A stretch of DNA of 64,000 nt from Rhodeus uyekii (GCA_037043235.1 JAWRVZ010000040.1:3618501-3682500); one strand, 5' to 3'; shown: positions 9,677-21,021, counted from the first letter of the stretch. Made by a program: numbers and translations. The notes: generated by a model from the sequence alone, not told the origin.

Positions 9677-9833
9677 AACTCACATGCAGAACATCAAAGA
9701 TATCACAAGCAGCATCCATTACGAGATGTACCGCATACGCAGACTCAATGAGAACAACACACAACCAAATGGGCAGCAAGCAATCCACTCCAATGGGGTA
9801 CCTCAACATGATGTCATCTCCCACGAGATGTAG
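9677..9833 (+). CDS. sept9: septin-9-like protein, last coding exon with stop
   Basis: Encodes THMQNIKDITSSIHYEMYR, then IRRLNENNTQPNGQQ, and ends HDVISHEM at a TAG (9831-9833). The first base completes the split Arg. The RTHMQNIKDITSSIH block is characteristic of SEPT9. The tail of about 28 residues after it is short and has no long coiled coil, as expected for the SEPT3/9/12 group, unlike septins with C-terminal coiled coils. Acceptor is TTCTAG. Confidence 0.94.
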
Positions 9834-10980
9834 ATGTATGTCTGAACATCCATGTATGCTTCCATCAGCCTGTCCATCTATCTATTTCTATGTAACAGTC
9901 TCTGCTTCCAATCATTCTGCCTTCATCATTTTGTCATTGTGTTAGCTGACTGTTGTCTAATCAAAAAATGTGATTAGTAGAGAATTTTATTAAAGTTGTG
10001 TAACTGTTTTTTCCTTCCTGTGATAACTGCTCAAAAATAATGACATCTGTCAACATGACATTCACTTAATCATTACAAGTAAATAGCACATCAAAGTGGT
10101 TCATTTGCAGGAACAAATACATAATGCATCACTGTTGGATTTATTTAAAAAATGAGGGGCTCCACAGCATAAAAATCCAAATAAATTATTGTATTTGAAA
10201 ATATAATGGAACAAAGAGAAGTGGAAAAGGACCCATAGTACATAACAGGACTTCTGACTGTGCGTCCACATACTTTAAGACAAGAGCTTTGATCTTGGTT
10301 AAAGCGTTATATGAACAACATTTTAGATGAGTGGAAACATAACTCAGTTTTCATCTTCCCCTTTTTGTAGTGACTGTCCTGCGTTGTATCTTTACCGGTC
10401 TATGAATTGTTGAATTGTTGTGCTTTGTGTCATGTTTGCATTTGTGTTTTTTTAAGCGTAGTTCATTTATGTTGTTATTCTAAGTATTGTTGTGCGTTTT
10501 ATTTGTAAAGGCATTTACTTATGTGAAATTAAATGTTCTTTTTTGTTTTTAAAGAAAAGCAAACATTTTTTTAAGTTGTAAAGTTATGTATTTATATACA
10601 GCATATACATCATGTTACCTGGAAGTAATAGTGTGTCTTGTACGCCAAATGTTCAGACTTTCTGAATTGCTCCACAATGATGCAAACCACCTGTACTTGT
10701 TTGTTTGTTTGTTTTGCAGATATTCAGTATTCAGTAAAGCAAGTCCTGAGCCATTTTATCTGTATTCTGTAATATACCTGTGACGATTATTTGTTCATAG
10801 ATGATAGATTCATGTTAGTGATTTCATGTTTCATGCTTTGTGACCCCAAAAGATTTTGATCACTTAAGCCACACTTAAAAGTGCGTCTTTGCATTTTGGA
10901 CAGAAGCAAAATACCAAAACAAGTGGCATCTCAAGCACACAGGAGCAGATTGTATAACTAAAAAGACCTTACCATCACTT

Positions 10981-11038
<58 letters not shown>

Positions 11039-11348
11039 TTCTCTCTTTCCAGGTTCCATTTGGTTTAAAAAAAATTGGACAGTTTAGTTTCTAGTCTCAA
11101 GTCCCATTACGTGCTACCTAATGATTTGCATAATATTTGAAACGTGGCATGGGTGACAAAATCCTGGCAGTCATGTTATTTTCCACAATGAACAGAAACC
11201 AAATATCCTAGTCTTTTATTGTTCAATTGAACTTATGTTGTGTAGCTCATTAATGTTCAGACTGGCCAGAGATAGATTGTTTTATGAATATTGTACCCAT
11301 TGTAGTTTTATGTATTATAAGGTAAGATTTATCTTTAAACAAAATAAA
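9834..11348 (+). other. sept9: septin 3' UTR, extent uncertain
   Basis: Two AATAAA signals follow the stop codon, at 10180-10185 and 11343-11348. The true end is unknown. The segment near 10800-10945 resembles the preceding intron at 9345-9500. Confidence 0.5.
10983..11050 (+). repeat. (CT)n microsatellite
   Basis: Nearly pure CT run of about 24 units followed by interrupted TTTCTCTC. Confidence 0.97.
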
Positions 11349-11441
11349 GATTGCTATTTTTATTGTCATCAAATTTTGTATCAGAATTTTTTTTTTTACA
11401 AAGAATTGGTTGAACAATATTGAAAATGTGTTTACAGCTAA

Positions 11442-12035
11442 AGGCCCAGTCACACAGCGAAAACGCATGAAGAACGCACGAATTACGCACAGATTTTCGT
11501 TTCTGCGCGGCGTGTGCGTCATATGCGTAATTCGTAGGTGGAACGAACGAGGACCGTCAGTGATTGTAAGTGGATGTGCGTCGAAGGTGGTTTGTGCGTG
11601 ATTTTGAGTTTTGAACGGTTCAAAAATTTTCTGACGCACAGATGTGCGTCGGTGTGCGTTATTTATGAGTCGGCGTGCGTAGTTTATGCGTTGAGTATGC
11701 GTGACATGCGCGGGACACGCGTTGGCCGTCAGTGCTTATGCGTCGGAACTGGTTCGAAAGCGCGCACGTCCACTGACGCCCCACCTTCATATCACTCATG
11801 AACCGCGCACCGCGGCGCGCGTATCACGTTCATTCCACTGACAATGTGGATTCTGAAAGTGCTTGTTCGTGGAATGTTCGTGAAGCATGCGTGTTTGGAC
11901 GCGCTCCGGCAGTGATTCATGCGTCGGGTGTTCGTGGAATACTTTGGTCAATTTCTCGACGCACTAGCACGCACAAACCCAATCTATGCGTGATTTGTGA
12001 GTAATTCATGCGCTATCGGCTGTGTGACTGGCCCT
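11442..12035. mobile_element. Harbinger-like MITE, CpG-rich
   Basis: Terminal inverted repeats AGGCCCAGTCACACAGC / AGGGCCAGTCACACAGC (one mismatch in 17) are flanked by a TAA duplication (11439-11441, 12036-12038). The 3-base TWA-type target suggests PIF/Harbinger. The 594-base body has no transposase and is packed with repeated ATGCGT / ACGCAC / TTCGTGGAA words, in strong contrast to its AT-rich surroundings. Confidence 0.8.
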
Positions 12036-12038
12036 TAA

Positions 12039-13004
12039 ATTAACAATGCTAGGTTTGTGATTTGTTATGCCTGTTATTAAAAATTGATGTAAGTTTATGA
12101 ATCAGAAGGTAATGTTTCTTATGTAAGGTCTCTAAGTAAGTAATCATGAGGAAATTATGCTAAACTGAATGTAAGAATATCACAGTGAATGTGTAATTTT
12201 AAAACAAAAAGATGAAACTGTTCAGAAATGTAATGAAAAGTACTTTATTTATCCAGCTATGGAAATAATCAAAATGTAATTTTACCATAAACCTCCAGTA
12301 GAGGGAGGGAGAAATTGAAAGCAAATTAAATAATCTGGGTCCTTGGGCATGAGTGTAGCCTTGCTATATTCAGTAGGTTACAAGTGTAAAATATGGCATT
12401 AAAAGGTTGTTTCAGTAAGGGCTGACAATGCCTTTGAGATTGCATATCTGAGGTTTATATCTAGACTATAAGCCTATACAAATCTTGAATATAGTTATAA
12501 ATCTGAATAAATATAATGCTATTATCAGGCATAGTGATGGACAGACCCCAATTTTCTACAGGTTTCACAAAAATAGTTTTCTATAGTTTATAGAATACGA
12601 TATTATGAATACCATATGACAGATATGCATTGTGATGTACAGTTATGCATTTTATCTGTTAATTTACAAGAATGAGAATTAATATTTTCAAAGAGAACAG
12701 GATCTGTTTAGGACAAACCGATTCATTCAAATATTCAGACTTTCCAAATTTATATTTTACATATGAGAGAAACAGGATTGTTTAAGGTGAACCAATTCAC
12801 TTGAATAAATCTGACTCAGAAGAAATCTAAAAACAGCTGACTTGGCAGCTGCCTGGTACCAACCGAAACTCTTTTCGGACAGGCTTCATAACGGTAACAG
12901 TCTAATGATCTAAAACATAATAGAAGGATCTTTGGTGAACTTGGTTTGATTTTACTGAACTTTTTCATTAAGGAAATATTTATTATTATTTAGTACAATA
13001 ATAA
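12039..13004. other. intergenic AT-rich DNA, no gene recognised
   Basis: No coding exon or clear repeat was found. The stretch near 12690-12800 contains a loosely repeated word (AACAGGAT, then CCAATTCA or CGATTCATTCAAATA) suggesting an old duplication. Confidence 0.5.
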
Positions 13005-13260
13005 TTTTTCGCTAGAAATTAAAAGGAGTATAACATTTACGCACAAATTAACCAACATTATTCAGACACCATTTTATTGATTTTTTATTTTTTATTTTTT
13101 TTGCTCAAATGGCACAGAATTGAACTAAAATACTAATTTCTCGCTAAAAAATGAATAGCAGTTGAACATTTACACCAAATTAACAAACATTATTCAGAAG
13201 CCTTTTTATTTTTTACATTTAATTTTTTATCTCAAATTCACAAAATTGAACAAACAGAAT
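13005..13260 (+). repeat. imperfect two-copy tandem duplication
   Basis: Two diverged copies of about 130 bases share the order TTTCGCTA / AACATTTAC / AAATTAAC / AACATTATTCAGA / T-rich run / CTCAAAT / AAATTGAAC. Confidence 0.6.
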
Positions 13261-13269
13261 AGTGGGATA

Positions 13270-13400
13270 GAATCTATGGCCTGGTTTCACAGACAAGCCT
13301 TAGATTAAGCCAGTTTTAGGCCTTAGTTCAATTAAGATATTTGAGTAGCATATCTCCAGAGGCGAAATATCCATTAAACCCTAAAGGAGAATAAGAAGTA
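13270..13400. repeat. unclassified dispersed repeat
   Basis: The stretch GGCCTGGTTTCACAGACAAG, then TTAGATTAAGCCAG and a TTTTAGGCCTTAGTTCAATT block, looks like a fish MITE-type repeat. I cannot place its ends. Confidence 0.35.
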
Positions 13401-13757
13401 GAGACAAAATAATGCCTTGTGGTGTTTGTTTTGACACTTGAAGCTGCACGCTGCACAGAGTGGGACACTTCAGATGAAGATTTAAAACATAGACTTTAAA
13501 TTATTAGTTATTAAAGTCATTAATTTTTTGACTAAAGTGCATGCCATTAGTAGAGAAAAACAGCAATAAGCCATAGGCCAGTATGTTTGCAATGAAGGCT
13601 GAGAGTCAAATAACCTTTATTTATATAGCGCTTTTTATAATACAGATTGTTTCAAACCAGCATTACAGTGGTCACAGGAAAACAATAAAAACAGTTTGTT
13701 TTGGCTGAACAGCAGCTCTGAAATAGCAGGCTAATCAATAAAATTGAAGAATATTAA

Positions 13758-14118
13758 TGTTACGGATTCAGCCACACCCACAGGCACACCAAGCTCATTC
13801 ATGAGAATGCAACCACCAGAATACTGAGCACCTGTTACCAGTTACCACCTATCACCAGCACTATTTCTACAGCCCTCACTCAACAGTCAGTGTCTGGTCT
13901 TGTCATTCGTACCAAGACTGCTTCCAGAGTCTCTACTCTACTTCTCCCTGAGTACGCTCCTTTTATGTATCCTGTTCCTGTGTTTCCTTGTGTCTACAGT
14001 GCCTGCCAATGCCTGCACCAGCCAAGTTAAGCCTGCCTTTCCCTTGTTTGCTGTGCTTCCAATTGTGCAATAAAACCACTACTACTCACGTCTGTGTTCT
14101 GCCTGTTGATCGCTGACA
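13758..14118 (+). mobile_element. solo LTR, sushi-type
   Basis: The LTR is 361 bases, TGTTACGG...GCTGACA, with AATAAA near 14073. Flanks ATTAA (13753-13757) and ATTTA (14119-14123) form a one-mismatch target duplication. It starts TGTTACGGATTCAGCCACAC, close to the gypsy LTR at 6519-6938. It carries the same GTCTGGTCT (13892-13900) at the presumed start of R. Confidence 0.85.
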
Positions 14119-14413
14119 ATTTAAGTGTCCCCAGCAAGTCAGAGGCAACAGTGGCAAGGAACCAAAACTCCAGCAGGTGACGGAATGAATGAAGAACATA
14201 ATGGAGAAAGAAATACTAGGGAGAAACCAGGCTCAGTCAGGGAACCAAAATATTAAATCCAGTTCAGTCTAGTTGGAGATGGGATTCATGATCTTCACAG
14301 GGAAGGGTCTAATAGAGTCATGGTCTCTGCAGACACTTCAGGGCTGTGTTGTGGCTGTGTCGAGGTGCAGGTCCTTAATCTGATCTGGAAACGGCCCAGA
14401 TTGGGCTGACCAT

Positions 14414-15730
14414 TGTAGCGCACACGTGTCTGACGTGTCACACTTGATAATACTCAATATGGGCCTAGGTATCAGAAGAAGGGCACGGCTTCTGGAGAGA
14501 GGATGGCAACAAAGTAGGCGAATAACCACTGCAAAAGTCTTTTGAAATTTTATATTAAAAGTCAATTAATTATTATTGCAATATATTAAAAAACACATTT
14601 ATATACATACAAATCAAAGAAGAAATAAAACTTGAAGAACCCAAACAGTATCAGTCAGAATATATACACAACTAATGAAAAAAACAGTCAATAAAACAAA
14701 ACAACACATTCAACAGAAGATAGGAATAGAAATCACTCTAAATTACAATTCAATTACTCCACAGAATTAATCAGTCCCTCAAAATAACGGTTATTTCGTG
14801 TGAATCAACCGTCCAAGGTTCAATGAGTTGATTCGTTCAAGTCCGTGAACTAAATGATTCGATTCACTGTCCAGCTCTTTCCTTGGGGTTAAAAAAAAAT
14901 CGGAGAAAGGGAAAAAATAAAGAAATCTCAACGGGTCCGAGTCCTGCTCTTCCTAAAGGGAAAAGAAACCTCTCCTACCCGTTTTGTCGAACTCAAATGC
15001 ACAGTTCATAAATGAATCGGTTCCGGGTGGCTCGCCGTATTCATATGCTCAGTTGCATCTCCTGAGGTAAATCTCACAAAAAAAAACCCAGCCTTACAGA
15101 AACAAAAGGCAGAAATAATAATCAATACACATTTTCAATTAACATTTTACCAAAACAACGTTTAAATAACATTAACTGAACATTACAACACTTATTGAAC
15201 ACACAAAAAATTAATCGCTAACTCATTAACGACTCATTAACAACATCACGACTCCCATTATGCACATGACACAAACACCACACACACACACATATATATA
15301 AATCTGAAAACACTAGCATATTTACTAGTTTTTACTAACTTTCTAATCACTCACCAAGGCAATCACTCGTTTACTCTTCCAATTCACTCGCGATGGATTG
15401 AGATTGGTCTCTATTTCTAGATGTCCGCCTCGTCTTTATCTCACTCTGCTAACAGCTCTCTCAGACTATCACATCACTCGAAATTTACTAGCTTTTCCTA
15501 TATTTAAAATTCGCTCCACACAGCTGCTTCCTCTGACTCACACTCACACTCCCGCTCTCTGTCTCCCCTCAACTGACAGCTGTGCCCGCGCAACCTGGGT
15601 GCGCTGCTCTCATTGGCTCTTAGAAGTGTCTGTCACTGCAGCACAATCAGCGATTGGCTGAAACTCCTTTTCTTCCGAAAATTTACTCCCGTTTGTCCCT
15701 TTACTGGTAACCTAGGTTACCTGGGTTACA
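14414..15730 (-). mobile_element. 1.3-kb LTR-like element, probably a solo LTR
   Basis: It is bounded by TGTAGCG and GGGTTACA with a perfect 4-base duplication CCAT (14410-14413, 15731-15734). It interrupts L2 3' UTR that reads continuously when it is removed. There is no coding frame. Read on the minus strand the start has CCAAT-type boxes (near 15594-15655) and a TATA-like AAATATAGG near 15500, then a long AT-rich body, as in a U3-R-U5 order. The family is not recognised; a non-LTR explanation is possible. Confidence 0.65.
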
Positions 15731-16274
15731 CCATGGTAACCTCAGAATAAAGAGAGACTAATATCAACGTAGATGCAATTGTTCTTGTGATGTAACGAGT
15801 AGGGGAGAATGGGGTAACGGTAACTGAATCTAGGCAACTGTAACTGTAACTGTATCTAGGCAACGGAACACATTTGTGGTCATATGACCATTATGTTTTC
15901 AAGCCCCTCTCATTTCCCCTTGGCCAGGAAGGAGTGGACCCCATGGTGCTGTGGTAAGCATGTTTTTTTTCACAAAAATATGTTTTTTGCATGTAAAAGT
16001 AAATTTTCTTGCTGTCAACTTAATCAACTGTTGTGCCAAAGCAAATTGATTCAGGTAAAAAAACATATATCGTACATGTTGATGAACTACCAACATATAA
16101 AACTATGTGATGATGCTAGCTGAAGATTATCCTAAATTGCTAAGAGAGATAATTTTTTTTTTATAAAATGTGACGGTGGGGTAAAGTGAGACAAATGTCG
16201 TGGGGTAAAGTGAGACATGAGGAACATTATATATCGTTTATTTTTAATGTAATAAACATTGTAGAAAAGCCATC

Positions 16275-16995
16275 ATGCCAAGACAATACACCAGGAATAC
16301 AACCTGGGGCAAAACGCCCGTCAAGGAGATGGAGAGTGCAGCCGCTGAGGTTAAGGAAAGAAAGAAGTCTATAAGTCTATTGGAATGCCACACCTCCTAT
16401 GTTTATCTTCCCCAGAGTGAAGTTTAAGCACCTCCAGGAGCCAAAGGTACCCATGCTGTTAATCCTGGATGATTTTAAGGCTCACATCTCACTTAAGGCA
16501 GTAGAAATAGCAAAGAGCAACAACATTCTTCTGCTCATCCTCCCACCCCACTCATCCCATCGAATGCAGCCTCTCGACGTGACTGTGTTTGGCCCTTTCA
16601 AGACCCAATACAGCCGAGCTCTTGATGGGTGGATAAGATCCAACCCTGGCAAAACATTCAAAAGTCCTGCAATCTAGTAGATCGAGACTGAGACCTTCAT
16701 GTCAGCAGTGACGCCATGCAACATCACTAGGTCCTCTGGGATTTTCCCATATAATCGAGAAATTTTCCCTGATGAAGCGGTTGCACCATCCATGGTGTCA
16801 GACCGGCCAAACCTTGAGCTTCAGCCTGCCATTGCAGATGATCCGAATGGTCCACCCCCTGCAGATGAACCTGCAGATAATGCACTTGCTGATGCTAATG
16901 GCACATCCACATGGATGTACCTCGTGTTCCCAGCAGACCTGTCTCCTTGTCACACCCTACCAACCCCAGAACATAAACCAAACGAAAGCGTGTGA
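16275..16995 (+). pseudogene. pogo-type DDE transposase remnant
   Basis: The N-terminus (MPRQYTRNTTWGKTP) resembles the start of pogo/Jerky helix-turn-helix proteins. Most of the DNA-binding domain and the first part of the catalytic core are missing. The core reappears at 16399 with LLILDDFKAHIS (second acidic residue) and LPPHSSHRMQPLDVTVFGPF, the hallmark of the DDE_1 family. Two consecutive TAG codons (16675-16680) interrupt the frame. It then continues in the same frame with ITRSSGIFPYNREIFPDE, the conserved C-terminal block. It is non-functional. Confidence 0.85.
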
Positions 16996-17279
16996 AGACA
17001 ACCATCCTAACTGATGAAGAATCTGAGAATTCTCTCAGTTTGAATTGAAGCAAATTTGAATTGAATTGAAAAGGCTTATAAAGAAAGACAAAAGGAAAAG
17101 CAAAAAAATAGCAAAGTTGTGTTGTTATGGTAGTTTCAGAGTGGAAATAGTAAGTGGTTCACTTTACCCCCTTGATTTTTCTGGTCTGTCTCAGTTTACC
17201 CCTTAGCTGGGGTAAAGTGAGACACAAGACCACTTTTTTAAAAACACTCATATTTTCACTAACCTTCGTCCTAAATGCA

Positions 17280-17396
17280 TTCACGAGTTCACACTTACGA
17301 ATGATTCAGGAGCAATAAATGGTAAGCATATTTGGCGTGCTGTCCGAGGAGAGGGCTCCGAGCTCGGTATTTAGCCCGAACCTGGAGCACTCCCCC
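17280..17396 (-). repeat. block A, outer copy
   Basis: Begins TTCACGAGTTCACACTTACG and ends GGAGCACTCCCCC. Appears identical to 17609-17725. Inverse, diverged copies are at 59485-59565 and 60893-60924. Confidence 0.9.
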
Positions 17397-17452
17397 CGTA
17401 TCCTGACTTTGATAGGAACAATTAAGTGTGAGGAGTTGGGGTGGTGGAGGGA

Positions 17453-17610
17453 TGCCGAAAAAAGTCAAAGAGCTGTAGGTGAGTCAAACCTGTCTATATA
17501 TACATGCTTCCTCTCCTGCTGATAGGATGAGGTGTAATTGCTGATGACGTGTTGATTGTGTGAATCATTTGAACGTGCTCCTCCCGAACTTTGTTGATAA
17601 AACATCATTT
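17453..17610 (-). repeat. block B, inner copy
   Basis: Begins TGCCGAAAAAAGTCAAAG and ends AAAACATCATTTC. Differs from 21022-21180 at one base. Its inverse at 44800-44960 is diverged. Confidence 0.9.
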
Positions 17611-17725
17611 CACGAGTTCACACTTACGAATGATTCAGGAGCAATAAATGGTAAGCATATTTGGCGTGCTGTCCGAGGAGAGGGCTCCGAGCTCGGTATT
17701 TAGCCCGAACCTGGAGCACTCCCCC
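17609..17725 (-). repeat. block A, inner copy
   Basis: Directly abuts block B at 17610, giving the B-A junction expected in a split direct repeat or a head-to-tail dimer. Confidence 0.9.
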
Positions 17726-17969
17726 AAAAATTGCAACCTAGTCGGACAGCCGCTAAAAGATTTTGATGACCCCCAAAGAATTGCGAGGTTACAGCTGAGG
17801 GGGGGTTAATTGTGAGTTCGGGAGGGCAGATGAATGTTACTGAAGAGGGCTTGAGGTGCGGAGGGGATGATATGGCTTTAGCATTGGATATGTGTTTGTT
17901 GTTCAATTTGTTGCAAGAAAGAGAATTGGGTGTAATTTGGTTTCTGGGAGTATGAGGGGTACCTCTGAA

Positions 17970-19060
17970 ACTACTCCCCTGGCTGCCATAGGAGAAGGGA
18001 GGTATGTAGCCACCGCGGTAGGGGAAACCCCCGTGGTCGCTGCAGGAGCAGGAGGCACGTCGCTGCCGTGATAGTGGAAACCCCTCGGGGCCGATGCGGG
18101 AGGCAGGAGGTACGTCGCCACTGCGACAGAGGAAACCCCTCGGGGCCGCTGCGGGAGGCAGGGGGTACATCGCCGCCGTGACGGTGGAAACCCCTCGGGG
18201 CCGCTGTGGGAGCAGGAGGCACATCACTACCGTAGCAGTGGAAACCCCTCGGGGCCCTCACAGCAGCAGGAGGCACGTCAACGTCTTAGCAGGGGAAACC
18301 CCTCTGGCCCCCGCAGCGGCAGGAGGCACATCGCTGTCGCAGCAGGGGAAACCCCTCTGGGCCCCCTACGTCGGCAGGAGGCACGTCGCTACCATTGCAG
18401 CGGAAACCCCTCAGGGCCGCTGCAGGACCAAGGTGGTGCGTCGCTGCCGCGGTGGTGGAAACCCCCGTGGTCGCTGCAGGAGCAGGAGGCACGTCGCTGC
18501 CGTGATAGTGGAAACCCCTCGGGGCCGATGCAGGAGGCAGGAAGTACGTCGCCACTGCGACAGAGGAAACCCCTCGGGGCCGCTGCGGGAGGCAGGGGGC
18601 ACATTGCCGCTGCGACGGTGGAAACCCCTCGGGGCCGCTGTGGTAGCAGGAGGCACGTCGCCGCTGTGACGGTGGAAACCCCTCGGGGCCGCTGAGGGAG
18701 CAGGAGGCACGTCACTACCGTAGCAGTGGAAACCCCTCGGGGCCCTCACAGCAGCAGGAGGCACGTCAACGTCACAGCAGGGGAAACCCCTCTAGGCTCC
18801 TGCAGCGGCAGGAGGTACGTCAGCGTCGTAGCAGGGGAAAACCCCTCTGGGCCCGTGCAGCGGCAGGAGGCACGTCAACGTCGTAGCAGGGGAAACCTCT
18901 CTGGGCCCCTGCAGCGGCAGGAGGCACGTCAGCGTCGCAGCAGGAGAAAACCCCTCAGGGCCCCGGCGGCGGCAGGAGGCACGTCGCTACCATTGCAGCG
19001 AAAAACCCCCCTGGGCTGCCGCAGGACCAAAGAGGTACGTCGCTGCTGCGGTGGTGGAAC
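17970..19060 (-). repeat. minisatellite 1, about 54-bp unit, about 19 units
   Basis: Units are marked by GGAAACCCCTCGGGGCC spaced 53-55 bases (18022, 18076, 18131, 18186, 18240, 18294, 18347, 18402 and so on). Because 54 is a multiple of three, open frames run through in several frames; these are not taken as genes. The unit pair at 18027-18160 recurs at 18462-18595, so blocks of about eight units have been copied as higher-order repeats. CCCC-TC-GGGG is self-complementary. Confidence 0.93.
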
Positions 19061-19080
19061 TGATTTGAAAGATAGAGAGA

Positions 19081-19895
19081 GCTTGCTCCTGCGGGAGCGG
19101 CACTGCTGCGGCAGTGGAATTTAGAAGCTTGCTCCTGCGGGAGCGGCACTGCTGCGGCAGTGGAATTTAGAAGCTTGCTCCTGCGGGAGCGGCACTGCTG
19201 CGGCAGTGGAATTTAGAAGCTTGCTCCTGCGGGAGCGTCACTGCTGCGGCAGTGGAATTTAGAAGCTTGCTCCTGCGGGAGCGTCACTGCTGCGGCAGTG
19301 GAAGATAGAGAGAGCTTGCTCCTGCGGGAGCGTCACTGCTGCGGCAGTGGAGGTTTAGAGAGAGCTTGCTCCTGCGGGAGCGTCACTGCTGCGGCAGTGG
19401 AAGTTAGAGAGAGCTTGCTCCTGCGGGCGCGTCACTGCTGCGGCAGTGGAGGTTTAGAGAGAGCTTGCTCCTGCGGGAGCGTCACTGCTGCGGCAGTGGA
19501 AGTTAGAGAGAGCTGGAAGATAGAGAGAGCTTGCTCATGCGGGAGCGTCACTGCTGTGGCAGTGGAGGTTTAGAGAGAGCTTGCTCCTGCGGGAGCGTCA
19601 CTGCTGCGGCAGTGGAAATTAGAAGCTTGCTCCTGCGGGAGCGTCACTGCTGCGGCAGTGGAATTTAGAAGCTTGCTCCTGCGGGAGCGTCACTGCTGCG
19701 GCAGTGGAATTTAGAAGCTTGCTCCTGCGGGAGCGTCACTGCTGCGGCAGTGGAAATTAGAAGCTTGCTCCTACGGGAGCGTCACTGCTGCGGCAGTGGA
19801 AGTTGGAGAGAGCTAGCTCCTGCGGGAGCGTCACTGCTGCGGCAGTGGAAGTTAGAGAGAGCTTGCTCCTGCGGGAGCGTCACTGCTGCGACAGT
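19081..19895 (-). repeat. minisatellite 2, 46-50-bp unit with two hairpins, 17 units
   Basis: Each unit holds GCTCCTGCGGGAGC (5-bp stem, TGCG loop) and then CACTGCTGCGGCAGTG (6-bp stem, TGCG loop), for example at 19131-19144 and 19147-19162. Units start near 19081, 19127, 19173, 19219, 19265, 19314, 19361, 19409, 19458, 19527, 19577, 19624, 19670, 19716, 19763, 19814 and 19860. Linkers vary (GAATTTAGAA or GTTAGAGAGA) while the hairpins stay nearly constant. Confidence 0.95.
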
Positions 19896-21021
19896 GGGAG
19901 TTCTGTTCAGTGTTTCAGTTTCAGTTTTAGGAGTCTTGAAATTATTTTGGTTACAGACGTCTAAATACACTCAAGAAATAACAAAATCAGTATGGTTTGT
20001 AAAAGCATAAGTAAAACCTTTCAATTATAAATTGACAGTTGAATTTATATCAGATGCATGTTGCATATTTAATTTCAAAACAAACTTACCTGTTGGAGAT
20101 CGGAATATCAAAGTTTATGAAAGTTCGCAACTTATTGGCTTTGAATAAACCCTGAGCAGGGGTTCATCCAAATATCATAGACTTATAAAGCTTATCATAG
20201 ACTTAAAGGATTGAAACAGTGAAGGCAGAGAATTACTTTGAAATAGGAAGTGCATATGGTTTCTTTCCAGTGAGTCCACTTAATAGCCGATTAAGTTTGA
20301 AACAACAAGGCAGCGTTGGCAATAAGTACTTGATTCTTGTGTGTGCGGCTGAGCGCGCGATCGACTGTTATGAGCGCGATCTGAAGCAGCGCGTGCGATC
20401 GGACTGAACTGCGCGCGATCTGACTTCTGAGCTGCGCGGAAGCAGCGCGTTACTTTAAAAACTATCACATTTCAGACGTGAGTTCCCCGGAACAGTAGCA
20501 TTGAGGTGGCACAAACTGCTCCTGATTTAGCGATGCTGAAATAAAAAGCGCCGGGAAGGATTACAGCTGCTCTTGTTTGTGTGAGCTGACGGACAGAGAG
20601 AGTGTGAGCTGAAACTGCAGCGCGGCCTGCTGAGGCTCGCGGCGGCCTGGCTAGCAGGAAGAAAGCGGCATAGCCTGGGAGTCGAGCTTGCTTCTCAACC
20701 AGCTTTATTATCCTTCTCAATGGCAGGAGCGATTGAAAGGGGCCGATGTAGAGCTGCTGAATACGGATGTTTTGCTTGGTGGCGAGAACAGGCCTCGCGT
20801 CTTACTGTGCGTTTGCTTGTTGTTGCTTAGGGCCCGTTTGTTTGGTCTGGCACCCGTGATGTATTGCTGAGGGTGATATAATATAGTTAGCATGGTGTTA
20901 GGCGGATGAGGATCGCTACTGGGTCCGGAGGTTTTCGTAGAGAATCCATCTAACGAGTCTAGCTCGATTTCGGGTGTATCGCGACCAGAAGGCGGAGCCA
21001 CAATGCCGTAGACTGTCGAGC

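Noticed and set aside
17700..19124. Overlapping open frames of 90-190 codons in the GGAAACCCCTCGGGG array
   Set aside because: They arise from a repeat period divisible by three, exist on both strands and in several frames, and are Gly/Pro/Arg-rich artefacts of composition.
19081..19895. CRISPR-like array of regularly spaced palindromic repeats
   Set aside because: The genome is vertebrate. The spacers are near-identical linkers, not unique sequence, and there is no cas gene. This is a minisatellite inside a mobile element.
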